Under the pieces are notes generated by a model, which made no database searches, was not told the origin of the DNA, and saw only the letters and a program-made list of their open reading frames with translations. Position numbers and translations under genes: made by a program. Of a DNA stretch of 32,009 nucleotides, positions 1-7,862 are shown in pieces. This DNA comes from Methylacidiphilales bacterium (GTDB taxonomy: Bacteria > Verrucomicrobiota > Verrucomicrobiia > Methylacidiphilales > UBA1321), in the NCBI GenBank assembly GCA_021272165.1, contig JAJSLK010000026.1, forward strand, positions 1 to 32,009. The letters are read 5' to 3'. How positions within the stretch are numbered: position 1 is the stretch's first letter; every line of letters starts with the position of its first letter.

Positions 1-150
1 CGCACTTCGGTGTGCCAGGGACACACAACCTCGCCGCTGCTTCCACCCGGTGGTTCGAGCCGCCGGGTGGACCTTGGTTGCCGACAACGTCATTGCTGCC
101 GACCTCTGGAACTTACCTCATCCGCGACATACAAGGGACAAGCTGAAAGT

Positions 151-286
151 AGCCCGGCGATTCATCGCCGGGTCTCCGTAAAATAAATGGCCCGTCCCAT
201 CGGGACGGCTGAACGAGAATGAGCTCAAGCGTCCCGATGGGACGCCTCGCCCTCTGGCGCGAGACCCGGCGATGAATCGCCGGGCT
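151..286. repeat. Perfect 25-bp inverted repeat with nested hairpins (BIME-like)
   Basis: Positions 151-175 and 262-286 are exact reverse complements. Each arm is itself a hairpin with a 9-bp stem (CCCGGCGAT / ATCGCCGGG) and a 2-nt loop. Between the arms lie two more hairpins, CCGTCCC-ATC-GGGACGG (192-208) and GCGTCCC-GAT-GGGACGC (229-245). The unit resembles paired REP sequences forming a BIME. Such repeats are usually multicopy and mobilised by REP-associated transposases (established for other bacteria). No transposase is present in the window. Confidence 0.75.
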
Positions 287-349
287 ACTCTTAAGCGTCC
301 CTGCGGGACTTGGGATTTCCATAGACAACCCGCGTTAGTGTGAACAGGC

Positions 350-368
350 CCCAGGGCAACGCCCTGGG
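350..368. repeat. GC-rich hairpin, 8-bp stem
   Basis: CCCAGGGC (350-357) and GCCCTGGG (361-368) are perfect complements around a 3-nt loop. It lies beyond the likely terminator at 369-401 when read from the minus-strand operon. It could act as a second stop or be another member of the local hairpin cluster. Confidence 0.55.
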
Positions 369-401
369 AAAAGAAGCCCTCAGGGAAAGCCCTGAAAGGG
401 C
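369..401 (-). terminator. Likely rho-independent terminator of the tlyA-nadK operon
   Basis: On the minus strand, about 30 nt after the stop of the small membrane protein gene, the arms GCCCT-TT-CAGGG and CCCTGAGGGC form a 10-bp stem with a 2-nt bulge and a CTTT loop (376-401). The T-rich run TTCTTTT (375-369) follows directly. Stem plus T-tract plus position support termination of the minus-strand operon. The site also belongs to the hairpin cluster, so a repeat origin is possible. Confidence 0.55.
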
Positions 402-431
402 GGTCGAAAACTTGTGAATGCCGTCCAAGGA

Positions 432-641
432 TTACTTGTCCCGGTAACCCCGATCCCGCAACCGATTTTGCGGCTGGATTGCTTTGTAAACGCACCAGAC
501 AAAAAGCACAAAAATCGGCGCGATCACCAGGAATAGCGCTACCCGCGAACGGAAAATCGCCAGGATATTGTCGAACCCCACGATCAGCAGCAACGCAAAG
601 GCCACTGCAACCAGCAGGGCCAGGATCCGTAGCGCCTTCAT
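432..641 (-). CDS. Small two-helix membrane protein, unknown function
   Basis: A 69-residue protein with two hydrophobic segments (about residues 4-24 and 32-54) and a basic, polar C-terminus ending near RDRGYRDK. I do not recognise a family. The gene starts 15 bp after the stop of the SPFH protein gene on the same strand and is the last gene before the likely terminator at 369-401. It is therefore probably co-expressed with the SPFH protein and may be a membrane partner of it (inference from position only). The ribosome-binding site is weak (AGGA about 11 nt before the ATG), so translation may be coupled to the upstream gene. Confidence 0.65.
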   Translation of the reverse strand: MKALRILALLVAVAFALLLIVGFDNILAIFRSRVALFLVIAPIFVLFVWCVYKAIQPQNRLRDRGYRDK

Positions 642-656
642 GCGTCGAATATAATC

Positions 657-1454
657 CTATTTGTGGGAAATGGGGAGAATAATGGACCCCGCGCTCGCTC
701 CCGAGCCGTTGGTCACCAGCGTATCGGGGGCTTTCCCGTCCCACTTGTTGATCAGCTCCAGATCGATCACCGCCGGGTTCTTTGCCAGCGCGTCGCCGCG
801 GATCTGGATCGCCTCCGCCTCTCCCTTTGCCGTGGCCACCTTTTTCTCCGCTTCCACCTCGGCCTGCTGCAGTTCGTACTTCGCCTGCTCGGCCCGCTGC
901 TGCGCCACCTGTTTCGCCTCAATCGCCCGCTCGTAATCGTCCGAAAACGCCACGTTCACGATCGACAAATCCTGCACCTCCACAAAACCCTGCAACCGTT
1001 CCTGCGCCGCCTTCAGCGCCTCGCTGCGGATTCGGTCGCGGTTCGCAATAATCTCCGCCGCCTCATACTTCGCTGTTTCCGCCTTCAGCGCGTCGAGAAT
1101 CTTCGGCGACGCCTGGCTCATGTACTCCACGCCGTAATTCTTGTAGATATTCGTCGCATTCTCTTTTGTGATCCGCGTCTGCACCGCCAGCGTGATGTTC
1201 ACCGCCTGCAGGTCGCTCGAAAAGCAGCTCGCGTCCACCTGTGTCGTGATCGTCCGGATGCTCAGCTCCGTCACGTGGTCGATCGGCCCCACGATATGCC
1301 AGCCCGAATCGAGCACCTCGCCCGTCACCTTCCCGAAATTGGTGATCACGCCGACGTTCCCCGTTTCCACCGTCGCGGTGAAAAAGAGAAAAACGATCAG
1401 AATGCCGAAAAGCAAAACGCCGAGACCGAAGGCCGAAGTGGAATAACGGTTCAT
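657..1454 (-). CDS. SPFH/prohibitin-family membrane protein
   Basis: A 265-residue protein with an N-terminal membrane segment (about residues 8-29) followed by an SPFH/band-7 domain (GNVGVITNFGKVTGEVLDSG, where this family normally starts). A long charged, Ala/Glu/Lys-rich helix follows (about 160-225), probably a coiled coil. Members (prohibitin, HflC, stomatin) oligomerise into membrane rings and often modulate proteases or microdomains. The exact role cannot be read from sequence. The start is strongly supported: AAGGAGG sits 6 nt before the ATG on the minus strand. The gene lies 31 bp after nadK in the same operon. No NfeD or FtsH partner is seen here; the only close partner is the small membrane protein downstream. 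Confidence 0.87.
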   Translation of the reverse strand: MNRYSTSAFGLGVLLFGILIVFLFFTATVETGNVGVITNFGKVTGEVLDSGWHIVGPIDHVTELSIRTITTQVDASCFSSDLQAVNITLAVQTRITKENATNIYKNYGVEYMSQASPKILDALKAETAKYEAAEIIANRDRIRSEALKAAQERLQGFVEVQDLSIVNVAFSDDYERAIEAKQVAQQRAEQAKYELQQAEVEAEKKVATAKGEAEAIQIRGDALAKNPAVIDLELINKWDGKAPDTLVTNGSGASAGSIILPISHK

Positions 1455-1485
1455 AACAATCCTCCTTGAGATGTGGGTATTCAGG

Positions 1486-2370
1486 TTAGACGCTTGCTCC
1501 GCTCCATTTCAACTTCTGCCGCAGCACGCGATAAAAGTCGGAATGAGGAAGGTAGGCCAGTTGCACCCGCGCCTTCGCCGGCTTGATCTCCAGCCATTCG
1601 TCCGCCCGCAGGATCCCGCCGAGCCGCCCGTCGAACTGCACCGTCGGCGCGGGCACGCCCGGTTGCGGCACGATCCGCACCCGGATCGTCTGGTCGATTC
1701 CCACCACCAGCGCCCGGTTGGTCAGCGTGTGCGGGCAGATCGGCGTCAGCAGCACCGAATCGGCATCTGGACTCAAAATCGGTCCGCCCGCCGCCAGTGA
1801 ATAAGCCGTCGAACCGGTTGGCGTCGCCACAATCAGCCCGTCGCTGACATATTCCGTGACCAGGTAATCTCCAATCTCGACCCGGATCCGCACCAGCCGC
1901 GATTCGTTCGTCCGCGCGATCACCACATCGTTCAGCGCGCACGGAATCAGGTGCTTCTTGCCGTTGAGATGATGAAACGTCGTCTCGAGCACACGTCGGG
2001 GGCTTAAGAGCAGATTGTTCTCGGCCAGGAACGGCAGGATCGTTGCCATCTCCGTCTCCGCCACCGCGGTCAGAAAGCCCAGGCTTCCGATGTTGATGCC
2101 GAGGATCGGGACTTGCGTGGGGAAAACCGATTCCACCACGTCCAGCAGCGAGCCATCCCCGCCTGCCACCAGCAGCAGGTCCGATTTTTTTGCCAGCTCC
2201 GCGGGCGCCAGGCCGGGTTGCTTGATCAGGGCGCCCGACCGTTTTTCAAAATAAAGCCGCAGCCGCGGATGTTGCGCCGCATATCGGATCAGCAGGCGCA
2301 AAACTTCCTTCGCGCCCGGTTTCGTCCGGTTCACCACCACCCCGACGTTCATTGTTTTTGCAGCAGCCAT
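1486..2370 (-). CDS. nadK: NAD kinase
   Basis: A 294-residue protein of the ATP/polyphosphate-dependent NAD kinase family, which phosphorylates NAD+ to NADP+ in the cytoplasm. Visible motifs are GGDGS (70-74; the family consensus is GGDGT/S), an ND pair at 147-148 in the NE/D motif, and the glycine/threonine-rich DGLIVATPTGSTAYSLAAGG segment at 178-196 that lines the substrate site. Length is normal. GAGGAA lies 5 nt before the ATG at 2370, which supports that start over the internal Met7. The start lies 22 bp inside the end of tlyA, so the two are likely translationally coupled. The tlyA-nadK order is common in bacteria. Confidence 0.95.
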   Translation of the reverse strand: MAAAKTMNVGVVVNRTKPGAKEVLRLLIRYAAQHPRLRLYFEKRSGALIKQPGLAPAELAKKSDLLLVAGGDGSLLDVVESVFPTQVPILGINIGSLGFLTAVAETEMATILPFLAENNLLLSPRRVLETTFHHLNGKKHLIPCALNDVVIARTNESRLVRIRVEIGDYLVTEYVSDGLIVATPTGSTAYSLAAGGPILSPDADSVLLTPICPHTLTNRALVVGIDQTIRVRIVPQPGVPAPTVQFDGRLGGILRADEWLEIKPAKARVQLAYLPHSDFYRVLRQKLKWSGASV

Positions 2371-3089
2371 AAAAATTCCTCGTTTCCGTCCCGGCCCGGC
2401 AGCGGCGAGGGGATCGTCCCCACCGTCGTCACCGGAAAACCTTCCGCCCAGCGTATCAGGTTGCTCACCACCCGGCGCTTCACCTCCGCGTCCCGCACGA
2501 TCCCGCCCTTGCCCACCTCGTCCCGTCCGGCCTCGAATTGCGGCTTGATCAGTGCGCAGACCCTTCCGCCGGAGCTAAGCAAATCAAACGCCGGTGGCAA
2601 GACCAGCCGCAGCGAAATGAACGAAACGTCTGCCACGATCAGGTCGAACATGCCCGGAAAATGTTTCGCCGCAAAATCGGCCAGCTCCCGCGCGTTAAGC
2701 CCCTCGTAAACCTTCACCCGCGCGTCCTGCCGCAGTCGCCAGTGGAGTTGCCCGTGCCCCACATCCACCGCCACCACCTCCCGCGCCCCATGCTGAAGCA
2801 GGCAGTCGGTGAATCCTCCCGTCGACGCCCCCAGATCCAGGCAACGCCGCCCGGTCACATCAAGCTGAAAGCCTTGCAACGCCCCCTCCAACTTGTAGCC
2901 GCCCCGGCTGACATATCGTTCCGCGCCACGGACTTCGATTGCGTTGGCCGCGGCACAAAGTTTGCTTGCCTTGTCCCACCGTTGACCTTCCACCCAGACC
3001 TCTCCAGCCAAAATCAACCGTTGCGCCTGCTCCCGCGATTCCGCCAGGCCCCGCGTCACCAATTCGAGATCGAGTCGGCGCGGTTTCAT
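2349..3089 (-). CDS. tlyA: TlyA-family rRNA 2'-O-methyltransferase (hemolysin A-like)
   Basis: The protein combines an N-terminal S4 RNA-binding domain (about residues 5-65, RLDLELVTRGLAESREQA) with an FtsJ-like SAM methyltransferase domain. DLGASTGGFTD (85-95) is the SAM loop. K66, D154 (ADVSFISL) and the later Lys in ALIKPQFE fit the K-D-K-E catalytic tetrad. The family 2'-O-methylates rRNA; the hemolysin name is historical. I chose the ATG at 3089 because family members begin just before RLDL, giving 246 residues. In-frame ATGs at 3113 and 3116 are possible, and a further extension to 3185 lacks family support. No clear ribosome-binding site precedes any of them. It is first in the operon with nadK. 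Confidence 0.88.
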   Translation of the reverse strand: MKPRRLDLELVTRGLAESREQAQRLILAGEVWVEGQRWDKASKLCAAANAIEVRGAERYVSRGGYKLEGALQGFQLDVTGRRCLDLGASTGGFTDCLLQHGAREVVAVDVGHGQLHWRLRQDARVKVYEGLNARELADFAAKHFPGMFDLIVADVSFISLRLVLPPAFDLLSSGGRVCALIKPQFEAGRDEVGKGGIVRDAEVKRRVVSNLIRWAEGFPVTTVGTIPSPLPGRDGNEEFLWLLQKQ

Positions 3090-3155
3090 CCGCACATCAG
3101 CATAGTCGATCATCATCAAAACATAAGTGCAAAATCGAAACGGACGAGCCCTGGT

Positions 3156-3200
3156 GGGAATTTCCCTGCGCCGGAAATGACCCATATTTCAGGGAATTTC
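3156..3200. promoter_or_regulatory. Nested inverted repeats between tlyA and gltB
   Basis: The divergent tlyA/gltB gap contains the palindrome GGGAATTTCCC (3156-3166) and a second copy of GGGAATTTC (3192-3200). TTCCCTG and CAGGGAA also form an inverted pair across the site. Placement just upstream of the likely gltB -35 suggests an operator. The regulator is unknown, and this is inferred from symmetry and position only. Confidence 0.35.
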
Positions 3201-3212
3201 GTCAAAAAGCCC

Positions 3213-3240
3213 TTGTGCCTTTTGGCCTAGGCCCTAAATT
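3213..3240 (+). promoter_or_regulatory. Candidate sigma70-type gltB promoter
   Basis: TTGTGC (3213-3218) and TAAATT (3235-3240) are separated by 16 nt. The gltB ATG starts 9 nt after the -10 box, and no purine-rich ribosome-binding site is present (TAAATTTAAACCCC before the ATG). If used, the mRNA would begin at or next to the ATG. The palindrome GGCCTAGGCC (3224-3233) lies in the spacer. Confidence 0.4.
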
Positions 3241-3248
3241 TAAACCCC

Positions 3249-6200
3249 ATGCCTTTAAACCAAGCCACCCTCGACGCGACCGGGTCTTTTCACGGACTCT
3301 ACGACCCGGCATTTGAACATGATGCCTGCGGGGTTGGCTTCGTGGCCAGCATCAAGGGCCAGCGCTCCAACTCGATCTTGCGCAAGGCCCTGACCTGCGT
3401 CTGCTCCCTCATCCATCGCGGCGCCATGGACGCCGATGCCAAGACCGGAGACGGCGCCGGCATTCTCACCCAGATTCCCTACCGCCTCTTCCGCGCCGAG
3501 GTCGAAAAAATGGGCCACAAGCTCTTTCAGGATTCCGATCTCGGCGTCGGCATGATGTTCCTGCCCAGCGATCCCTATACCCAGGCCCGCTGCCGCCACA
3601 TCACCGAGGTCGTCCTCGCCGAGCACAAGCTCTTTATCTTCGGCTGGCGCATCGTTCCCGTGAACCGGCAGGTCCTCGGTGAAAAGGCGTTGCGCACCTG
3701 TCCCGACATCGAGCAGGTCCTCATCGGCCGGCCCGATCCCTCCGTCATGAGCGATGACGAGTTCGAGCGCAAACTCTATCTCTGTCGCAACCAGATCGAG
3801 GACCAGGTCGAATGCCAGGGCATCAAGGATTTCTACATCCCCAGCTTTTCCAGCCGCACCATCGTCTACAAGGGCCTTCTTGCCGCCCCCACCCTCGAGC
3901 GCTTCTACCACGACCTGCGCGATCCCAATTACCAGACCGCTCTCGCCATTTTTCATCAACGCTACAGCACCAACACCTTCCCCACCTGGCCCCTCTCGCA
4001 GTCGCTCCGCATGGTGAGCCACAACGGCGAAATCAACACCGTTCAGGGCAATCGCCTCTGGACCCGCGCCCGCGAGCCGGAACTGAAGACCGCCTTCTTC
4101 GGCGACAAGATCAAGAACCTCCGCCCCATCATCCAGCCCGGCGGCAGCGACTCCGCCGCGCTCGACAACGCCCTCGAACTTCTCGTCATGGGTGGTCGCG
4201 ACATCCTTCACGCGATGCTCATGCTCGTCCCCGCCGCCTGGCAGGGCGATCCCTCCGTCCCGGCCGAGGTGAAGGACTTCTACGAATATCACCAGACCCT
4301 CAACGAACCGTGGGACGGCCCCGCCGCCCTCGTCTTCAGCGACGGCCGCACTATCGGCGCCTGCCTCGACCGCAACGGCCTCCGCCCCTCCCGCTACAAG
4401 ATCACCGAGGATGGCCTCGTCTGCCTCGGTTCTGAAGTCGGTCTTCTTCCCATCGACGACTCGGAAGTCATCGAAAAAGGCCGTCTCGGCCCCGGCGAAA
4501 TGATCGCCATCGATACCGTCAAAGGGAAACTCCTCCACAACGACGAGATCAAGGCCGCCTACGCTGGGAAACAGCCCTACGGCAAGTGGTTGCGTGAAAA
4601 CATCAAGGACATCGTCAGCCAGCCTTCCCTCGAAGCCAAACCCTCCCCCGGCGCCACCCTCCTCCAGCAGCAGCTCGCCGCCGGCTATAACGAGGAGGAA
4701 ATCACCGTCGTCCCCGCCATTCTTAAAACCATGGCCGACACCGGCGAGGAAGCCATCGGCTCCATGGGCGACGACGCCCCGCTCGCCGTCCTCTCGAAGA
4801 AGCCCCGGCTTCTCTACACCTATTTCAAGCAGCTCTTTGCCCAGGTCACCAACCCTCCTATCGACCCCATCCGCGAAAAGCTCGTCATGTCCGTCGAGGT
4901 CCTCGGCGGTTGCCACCATAACTGGCTTGCGGAGACACCGGAGCATGCCCGCCTTCTCCGCCTCCAATCCCCCGTCCTCACCAATCCCGAGATCGAACAG
5001 ATCATCGCTCTCCAGGACGGCGCATTCCGCTCCGTCACCATCCCCTGTTTCTTCCCCGTCAGCGAAGGATCCGATGGCCTGAAAAAACATCTCGAACGGA
5101 TTGGCGATGAGGCATCCAAGGCCATCGACGGCGGCGCGACGATCCTGATCCTGAGCGACTGGAATCTCGACGCGCAGAATGCGCCGATCCCGATGCTTCT
5201 CGCCACCGGCGCCGTGCATCATCACCTCATCCGTCTCGACAAGCGCTCCAGGGCCAGCATCGTCTGCGAGACCGCCGAGTGCCGTGACGTCCATCATCTC
5301 GCGTGCCTGCTCGGATACGGCGCTTCCGCGGTTAATCCCTACGCCGCCTTTGCCACGCTCAACGATCTTCTTTCCCGCGGCGAACTCAAGGCCGCCGATG
5401 CCACCACCGCGGCGAAGAATTACCGTAATGCGATGGAAAAGGGCCTGCTCAAGATCATGTCGAAAATGGGCATCTCGACGCTCGCCAGCTACAGCGGCGC
5501 GCAGACCTTCCACGCGATTGGTCTTCACGCCGATGTGATCGACTTCGCCTTTACCGGCACGCCCTCCCAGGTCAAAGGGCTTAACTTCCGCGAAATCGCC
5601 AAGGAGACTCTCGCGCGGCATCAGCGCGCCTTTGCTTCCGAGGCCAAGCTCAGCGACGAGGGCGTCTACCGCTATCGTCGCGATGGCGAACTCCATGCCT
5701 GGACGCCGGCGGCCCTGCAAAGTTTCCACACCTATGTCGGCATCAAGGGCATGGACAAAGCGAACAAATGGGAGGACTACGAAAAGTACATGGCTGCGGT
5801 TGAAGAAGCCGCGCCGGTCGCGCTTCGCCAGTGCCTCACCTTGAAGAAAGGCAATCCGATCCCGATCGGCGAAGTCGAACCGATCGAGGATATCCGCCGC
5901 CGCTTCACCACGGCCGGCATGTCCCTCGGCGCCCTTTCTCCCGAAGCGCATGAGACTCTCGCCATTGCGATGAACCGGATCGGCGGCAAGTCGAACTCGG
6001 GTGAGGGCGGTGAAGACCGCGTTCGCTTTACGCCGATGGAAAACGGCGACTCGAAGAACAGCCGGATCAAGCAGGTCGCTTCGGGCCGGTTCGGCGTGAC
6101 GGCCGAATACCTGGCCAGCGCAACCGAGATCGAGATCAAGATGGCGCAGGGCTCCAAGCCGGGCGAAGGCGGCCAGATCCCGGGCCACAAGGTCAGCGCA

Positions 6201-7853
6201 ATGATTGCGAAGCTGCGGCGCAGCACGCCGGGCGTCATGCTCATTTCACCGCCGCCGCACCACGATATTTACAGCATCGAAGACCTGGCCCAGCTAATCT
6301 ACGACCTCAAGCAGGTCAATCCGCGCGCCAAGGTCTGCGTCAAGCTGGTGGCTGAGGCGGGCGTCGGCACCATCGCGGCAGGCGTAGCCAAGGCCTACGC
6401 CGACATCGTCCTGATTTCCGGCCATGACGGCGGCACGGGTGCGTCGCCGCTCTCGTCGGTCAAGTATGCGGGCGGCCCGTGGGAGCTCGGTCTGGCCGAG
6501 GCGCATCAGGTACTTCTCCTCAACGGCCTGCGCAACCGTGTTACGCTTCGCACCGACGGCGGCATGAAGACCGGCCTCGACATCCTCATCGCCGCCATGC
6601 TCGGCGCGGAGGAATTCAACTTCGGCACCGCGGCGCTCATCGCCACCGGCTGCGTCTACGTCCGCAAGTGTCACCTCAACACCTGCCCGGTCGGCGTCAC
6701 CACGCAGGACGAAAAATTCCGCGCCAAGTACAAGGGAACGCCGGAGAACGTCGTCCTCTTCTTCAATGCTGTGGCCGAGGAAGTGCGGCGCTATCTTGCC
6801 GGCATCGGCGCCCGGACGCTCAATGAGGTCATCGGCCGCACCGATTACCTCGAGCAGCGCGAGGTGCCGGACCATCCCAAGGCCAACCTGCTCGACCTCT
6901 CCCGCCTGCTTGCCATGCCGAAGCTCGACGACGGCACGCCACGGTTCCACACCTGGGAACGCAACGACAAGCTCGAGGACCGGACGCTCGACGACGTGAT
7001 TTTGCAGGACGCCAAGAGCTGCCTGCAGACCAAACACAAGCAGAGCCTCAAGTATAAGGTGAAGAACACCAACCGGAGCGTCGGCACGAACCTCTCCGGC
7101 GAGATCGCCTACCGCTACGGTGACGAGGGCCTGCCGGAGGCCACGCTCGACTTGACCCTGACCGGCAGCGCGGGTCAGAGCCTCGGCGCGTTCCTGGTGA
7201 AGGGCGTGCGCATCACACTGATCGGCGAGAGCAACGACTATGTCGGGAAGGGCATGGGCGGCGGCGAAATCATCCTGATTCCCTCTTCCGATGCGAAGTT
7301 CACCGCGGACCAGAATTCCATCTGCGGCAACACGGTTCTTTACGGCGCCACCGGCGGCGCGTTCTACGCGCGGGGCCGGGCCGGCGAGCGCTTCGCCGTC
7401 CGCAACAGCGGCGCCACGGCGGTCGTGGAAGGCATCGGCGACCATGGTTGCGAGTACATGACCAACGGACGCGTGGTGGTTCTCGGCCAGACGGGCAAAA
7501 ATTTTGCGGCGGGCATGTCGGGAGGCATGGCCTACGTGCTCGATACCGACGGAACGTTCGAGCAGCGCTGCAACAAGACGATGGTCACCCTGGGCCGGCT
7601 TTCCGATCCCGATGAAATCAATGCCCTCAAGGGACTCATTTACAAGCATCTCGAGCTGACCGAAAGTACCCGCGCCAAGGAAATCCTCGGCGACTGGACC
7701 AGGTTCGAGCCGCTTTTCTGGAAGGTCGCGCCACTTCCGCCCGCCAATCTCGCTCCGCCCCCTCCGGCCGTGCCAGCCACCTCGGCGGTTCCGGCGGAGC
7801 CGAGTCCCAATGGGACCGGCGCCCTGACGCCCGCGCCTCCGGCGAAGGCCTAG
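3249..7853 (+). CDS. gltB: Glutamate synthase large subunit
   Basis: A 1534-residue protein that transfers the amide of glutamine to 2-oxoglutarate, giving two glutamates. It contains a class II glutaminase domain whose nucleophile is Cys27 in DACGVGF, so a propeptide of about 26 residues must be removed. A central domain, an FMN-binding synthase domain (about 830-1200) and the C-terminal GXGXG beta-helix follow. Cys1135, Cys1141 and Cys1146 form the CX5CX4C ligand set of the 3Fe-4S cluster. The last 40 or so residues are a Pro/Ala-rich tail not expected in the family. No gltD small subunit is adjacent. The start has no ribosome-binding site but fits the family. The stop codon lies inside a palindrome shared with the convergent repressor gene. 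Confidence 0.97.
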   Translation: MPLNQATLDATGSFHGLYDPAFEHDACGVGFVASIKGQRSNSILRKALTCVCSLIHRGAMDADAKTGDGAGILTQIPYRLFRAEVEKMGHKLFQDSDLGVGMMFLPSDPYTQARCRHITEVVLAEHKLFIFGWRIVPVNRQVLGEKALRTCPDIEQVLIGRPDPSVMSDDEFERKLYLCRNQIEDQVECQGIKDFYIPSFSSRTIVYKGLLAAPTLERFYHDLRDPNYQTALAIFHQRYSTNTFPTWPLSQSLRMVSHNGEINTVQGNRLWTRAREPELKTAFFGDKIKNLRPIIQPGGSDSAALDNALELLVMGGRDILHAMLMLVPAAWQGDPSVPAEVKDFYEYHQTLNEPWDGPAALVFSDGRTIGACLDRNGLRPSRYKITEDGLVCLGSEVGLLPIDDSEVIEKGRLGPGEMIAIDTVKGKLLHNDEIKAAYAGKQPYGKWLRENIKDIVSQPSLEAKPSPGATLLQQQLAAGYNEEEITVVPAILKTMADTGEEAIGSMGDDAPLAVLSKKPRLLYTYFKQLFAQVTNPPIDPIREKLVMSVEVLGGCHHNWLAETPEHARLLRLQSPVLTNPEIEQIIALQDGAFRSVTIPCFFPVSEGSDGLKKHLERIGDEASKAIDGGATILILSDWNLDAQNAPIPMLLATGAVHHHLIRLDKRSRASIVCETAECRDVHHLACLLGYGASAVNPYAAFATLNDLLSRGELKAADATTAAKNYRNAMEKGLLKIMSKMGISTLASYSGAQTFHAIGLHADVIDFAFTGTPSQVKGLNFREIAKETLARHQRAFASEAKLSDEGVYRYRRDGELHAWTPAALQSFHTYVGIKGMDKANKWEDYEKYMAAVEEAAPVALRQCLTLKKGNPIPIGEVEPIEDIRRRFTTAGMSLGALSPEAHETLAIAMNRIGGKSNSGEGGEDRVRFTPMENGDSKNSRIKQVASGRFGVTAEYLASATEIEIKMAQGSKPGEGGQIPGHKVSAMIAKLRRSTPGVMLISPPPHHDIYSIEDLAQLIYDLKQVNPRAKVCVKLVAEAGVGTIAAGVAKAYADIVLISGHDGGTGASPLSSVKYAGGPWELGLAEAHQVLLLNGLRNRVTLRTDGGMKTGLDILIAAMLGAEEFNFGTAALIATGCVYVRKCHLNTCPVGVTTQDEKFRAKYKGTPENVVLFFNAVAEEVRRYLAGIGARTLNEVIGRTDYLEQREVPDHPKANLLDLSRLLAMPKLDDGTPRFHTWERNDKLEDRTLDDVILQDAKSCLQTKHKQSLKYKVKNTNRSVGTNLSGEIAYRYGDEGLPEATLDLTLTGSAGQSLGAFLVKGVRITLIGESNDYVGKGMGGGEIILIPSSDAKFTADQNSICGNTVLYGATGGAFYARGRAGERFAVRNSGATAVVEGIGDHGCEYMTNGRVVVLGQTGKNFAAGMSGGMAYVLDTDGTFEQRCNKTMVTLGRLSDPDEINALKGLIYKHLELTESTRAKEILGDWTRFEPLFWKVAPLPPANLAPPPPAVPATSAVPAEPSPNGTGALTPAPPAKA

Positions 7854-7859
7854 GCCTTC
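7844..7859. terminator. Palindrome over the gltB stop codon, possible bidirectional terminator
   Basis: GAAGGCCTAGGCCTTC is a perfect 16-bp palindrome (6-bp stem with CTAG loop if folded). It contains the gltB TAG stop and is followed on the plus strand by CTTTTA. Only 9 bp separate the gltB stop from the stop of the convergent repressor gene. The stem is short and the T-run weak, so termination is plausible but not certain. Confidence 0.4.
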
Positions 7860-7862
7860 CTT

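Larger units (their letters stand above)
1..431. other. Non-coding hairpin-rich region
   Basis: No convincing gene is visible here; the short open frames are not supported by start signals or recognisable protein sequence. The stretch is instead a run of short GC-rich hairpins. They are 43-50/63-70 (8-bp stem), 151-170, 192-208, 229-245, 267-284, 297-309, 350-368 and 376-401. Several share the core GTCCC-NNN-GGGAC. This density of self-complementary units is typical of REP/BIME-type intergenic repeats. The left edge of the window cuts the region, so its upstream gene is unknown. Confidence 0.7.

Noticed and set aside
1..120. Partial coding sequence at the left edge
   Set aside because: Two frames are open across this short stretch, but neither resembles a known protein and the sequence contains hairpins; length is too short to judge.
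3224..3233. GGCCTAGGCC at both ends of gltB (also 7847-7856) as a duplicated flanking site
   Set aside because: Ten-base palindromes made of common GC-rich words can recur by chance, and the flanking bases do not match beyond the core.
3255..6188. 977-codon open frame antisense to gltB
   Set aside because: It lies entirely opposite a certain gene. The Gly/Ala/Asp/Val-rich composition with no recognisable domain is what GC-rich codon bias produces on the complementary strand.
6294..7649. 451-codon open frame antisense to gltB
   Set aside because: Same artefact of codon bias; no domain, no start signal, fully overlapped by gltB.
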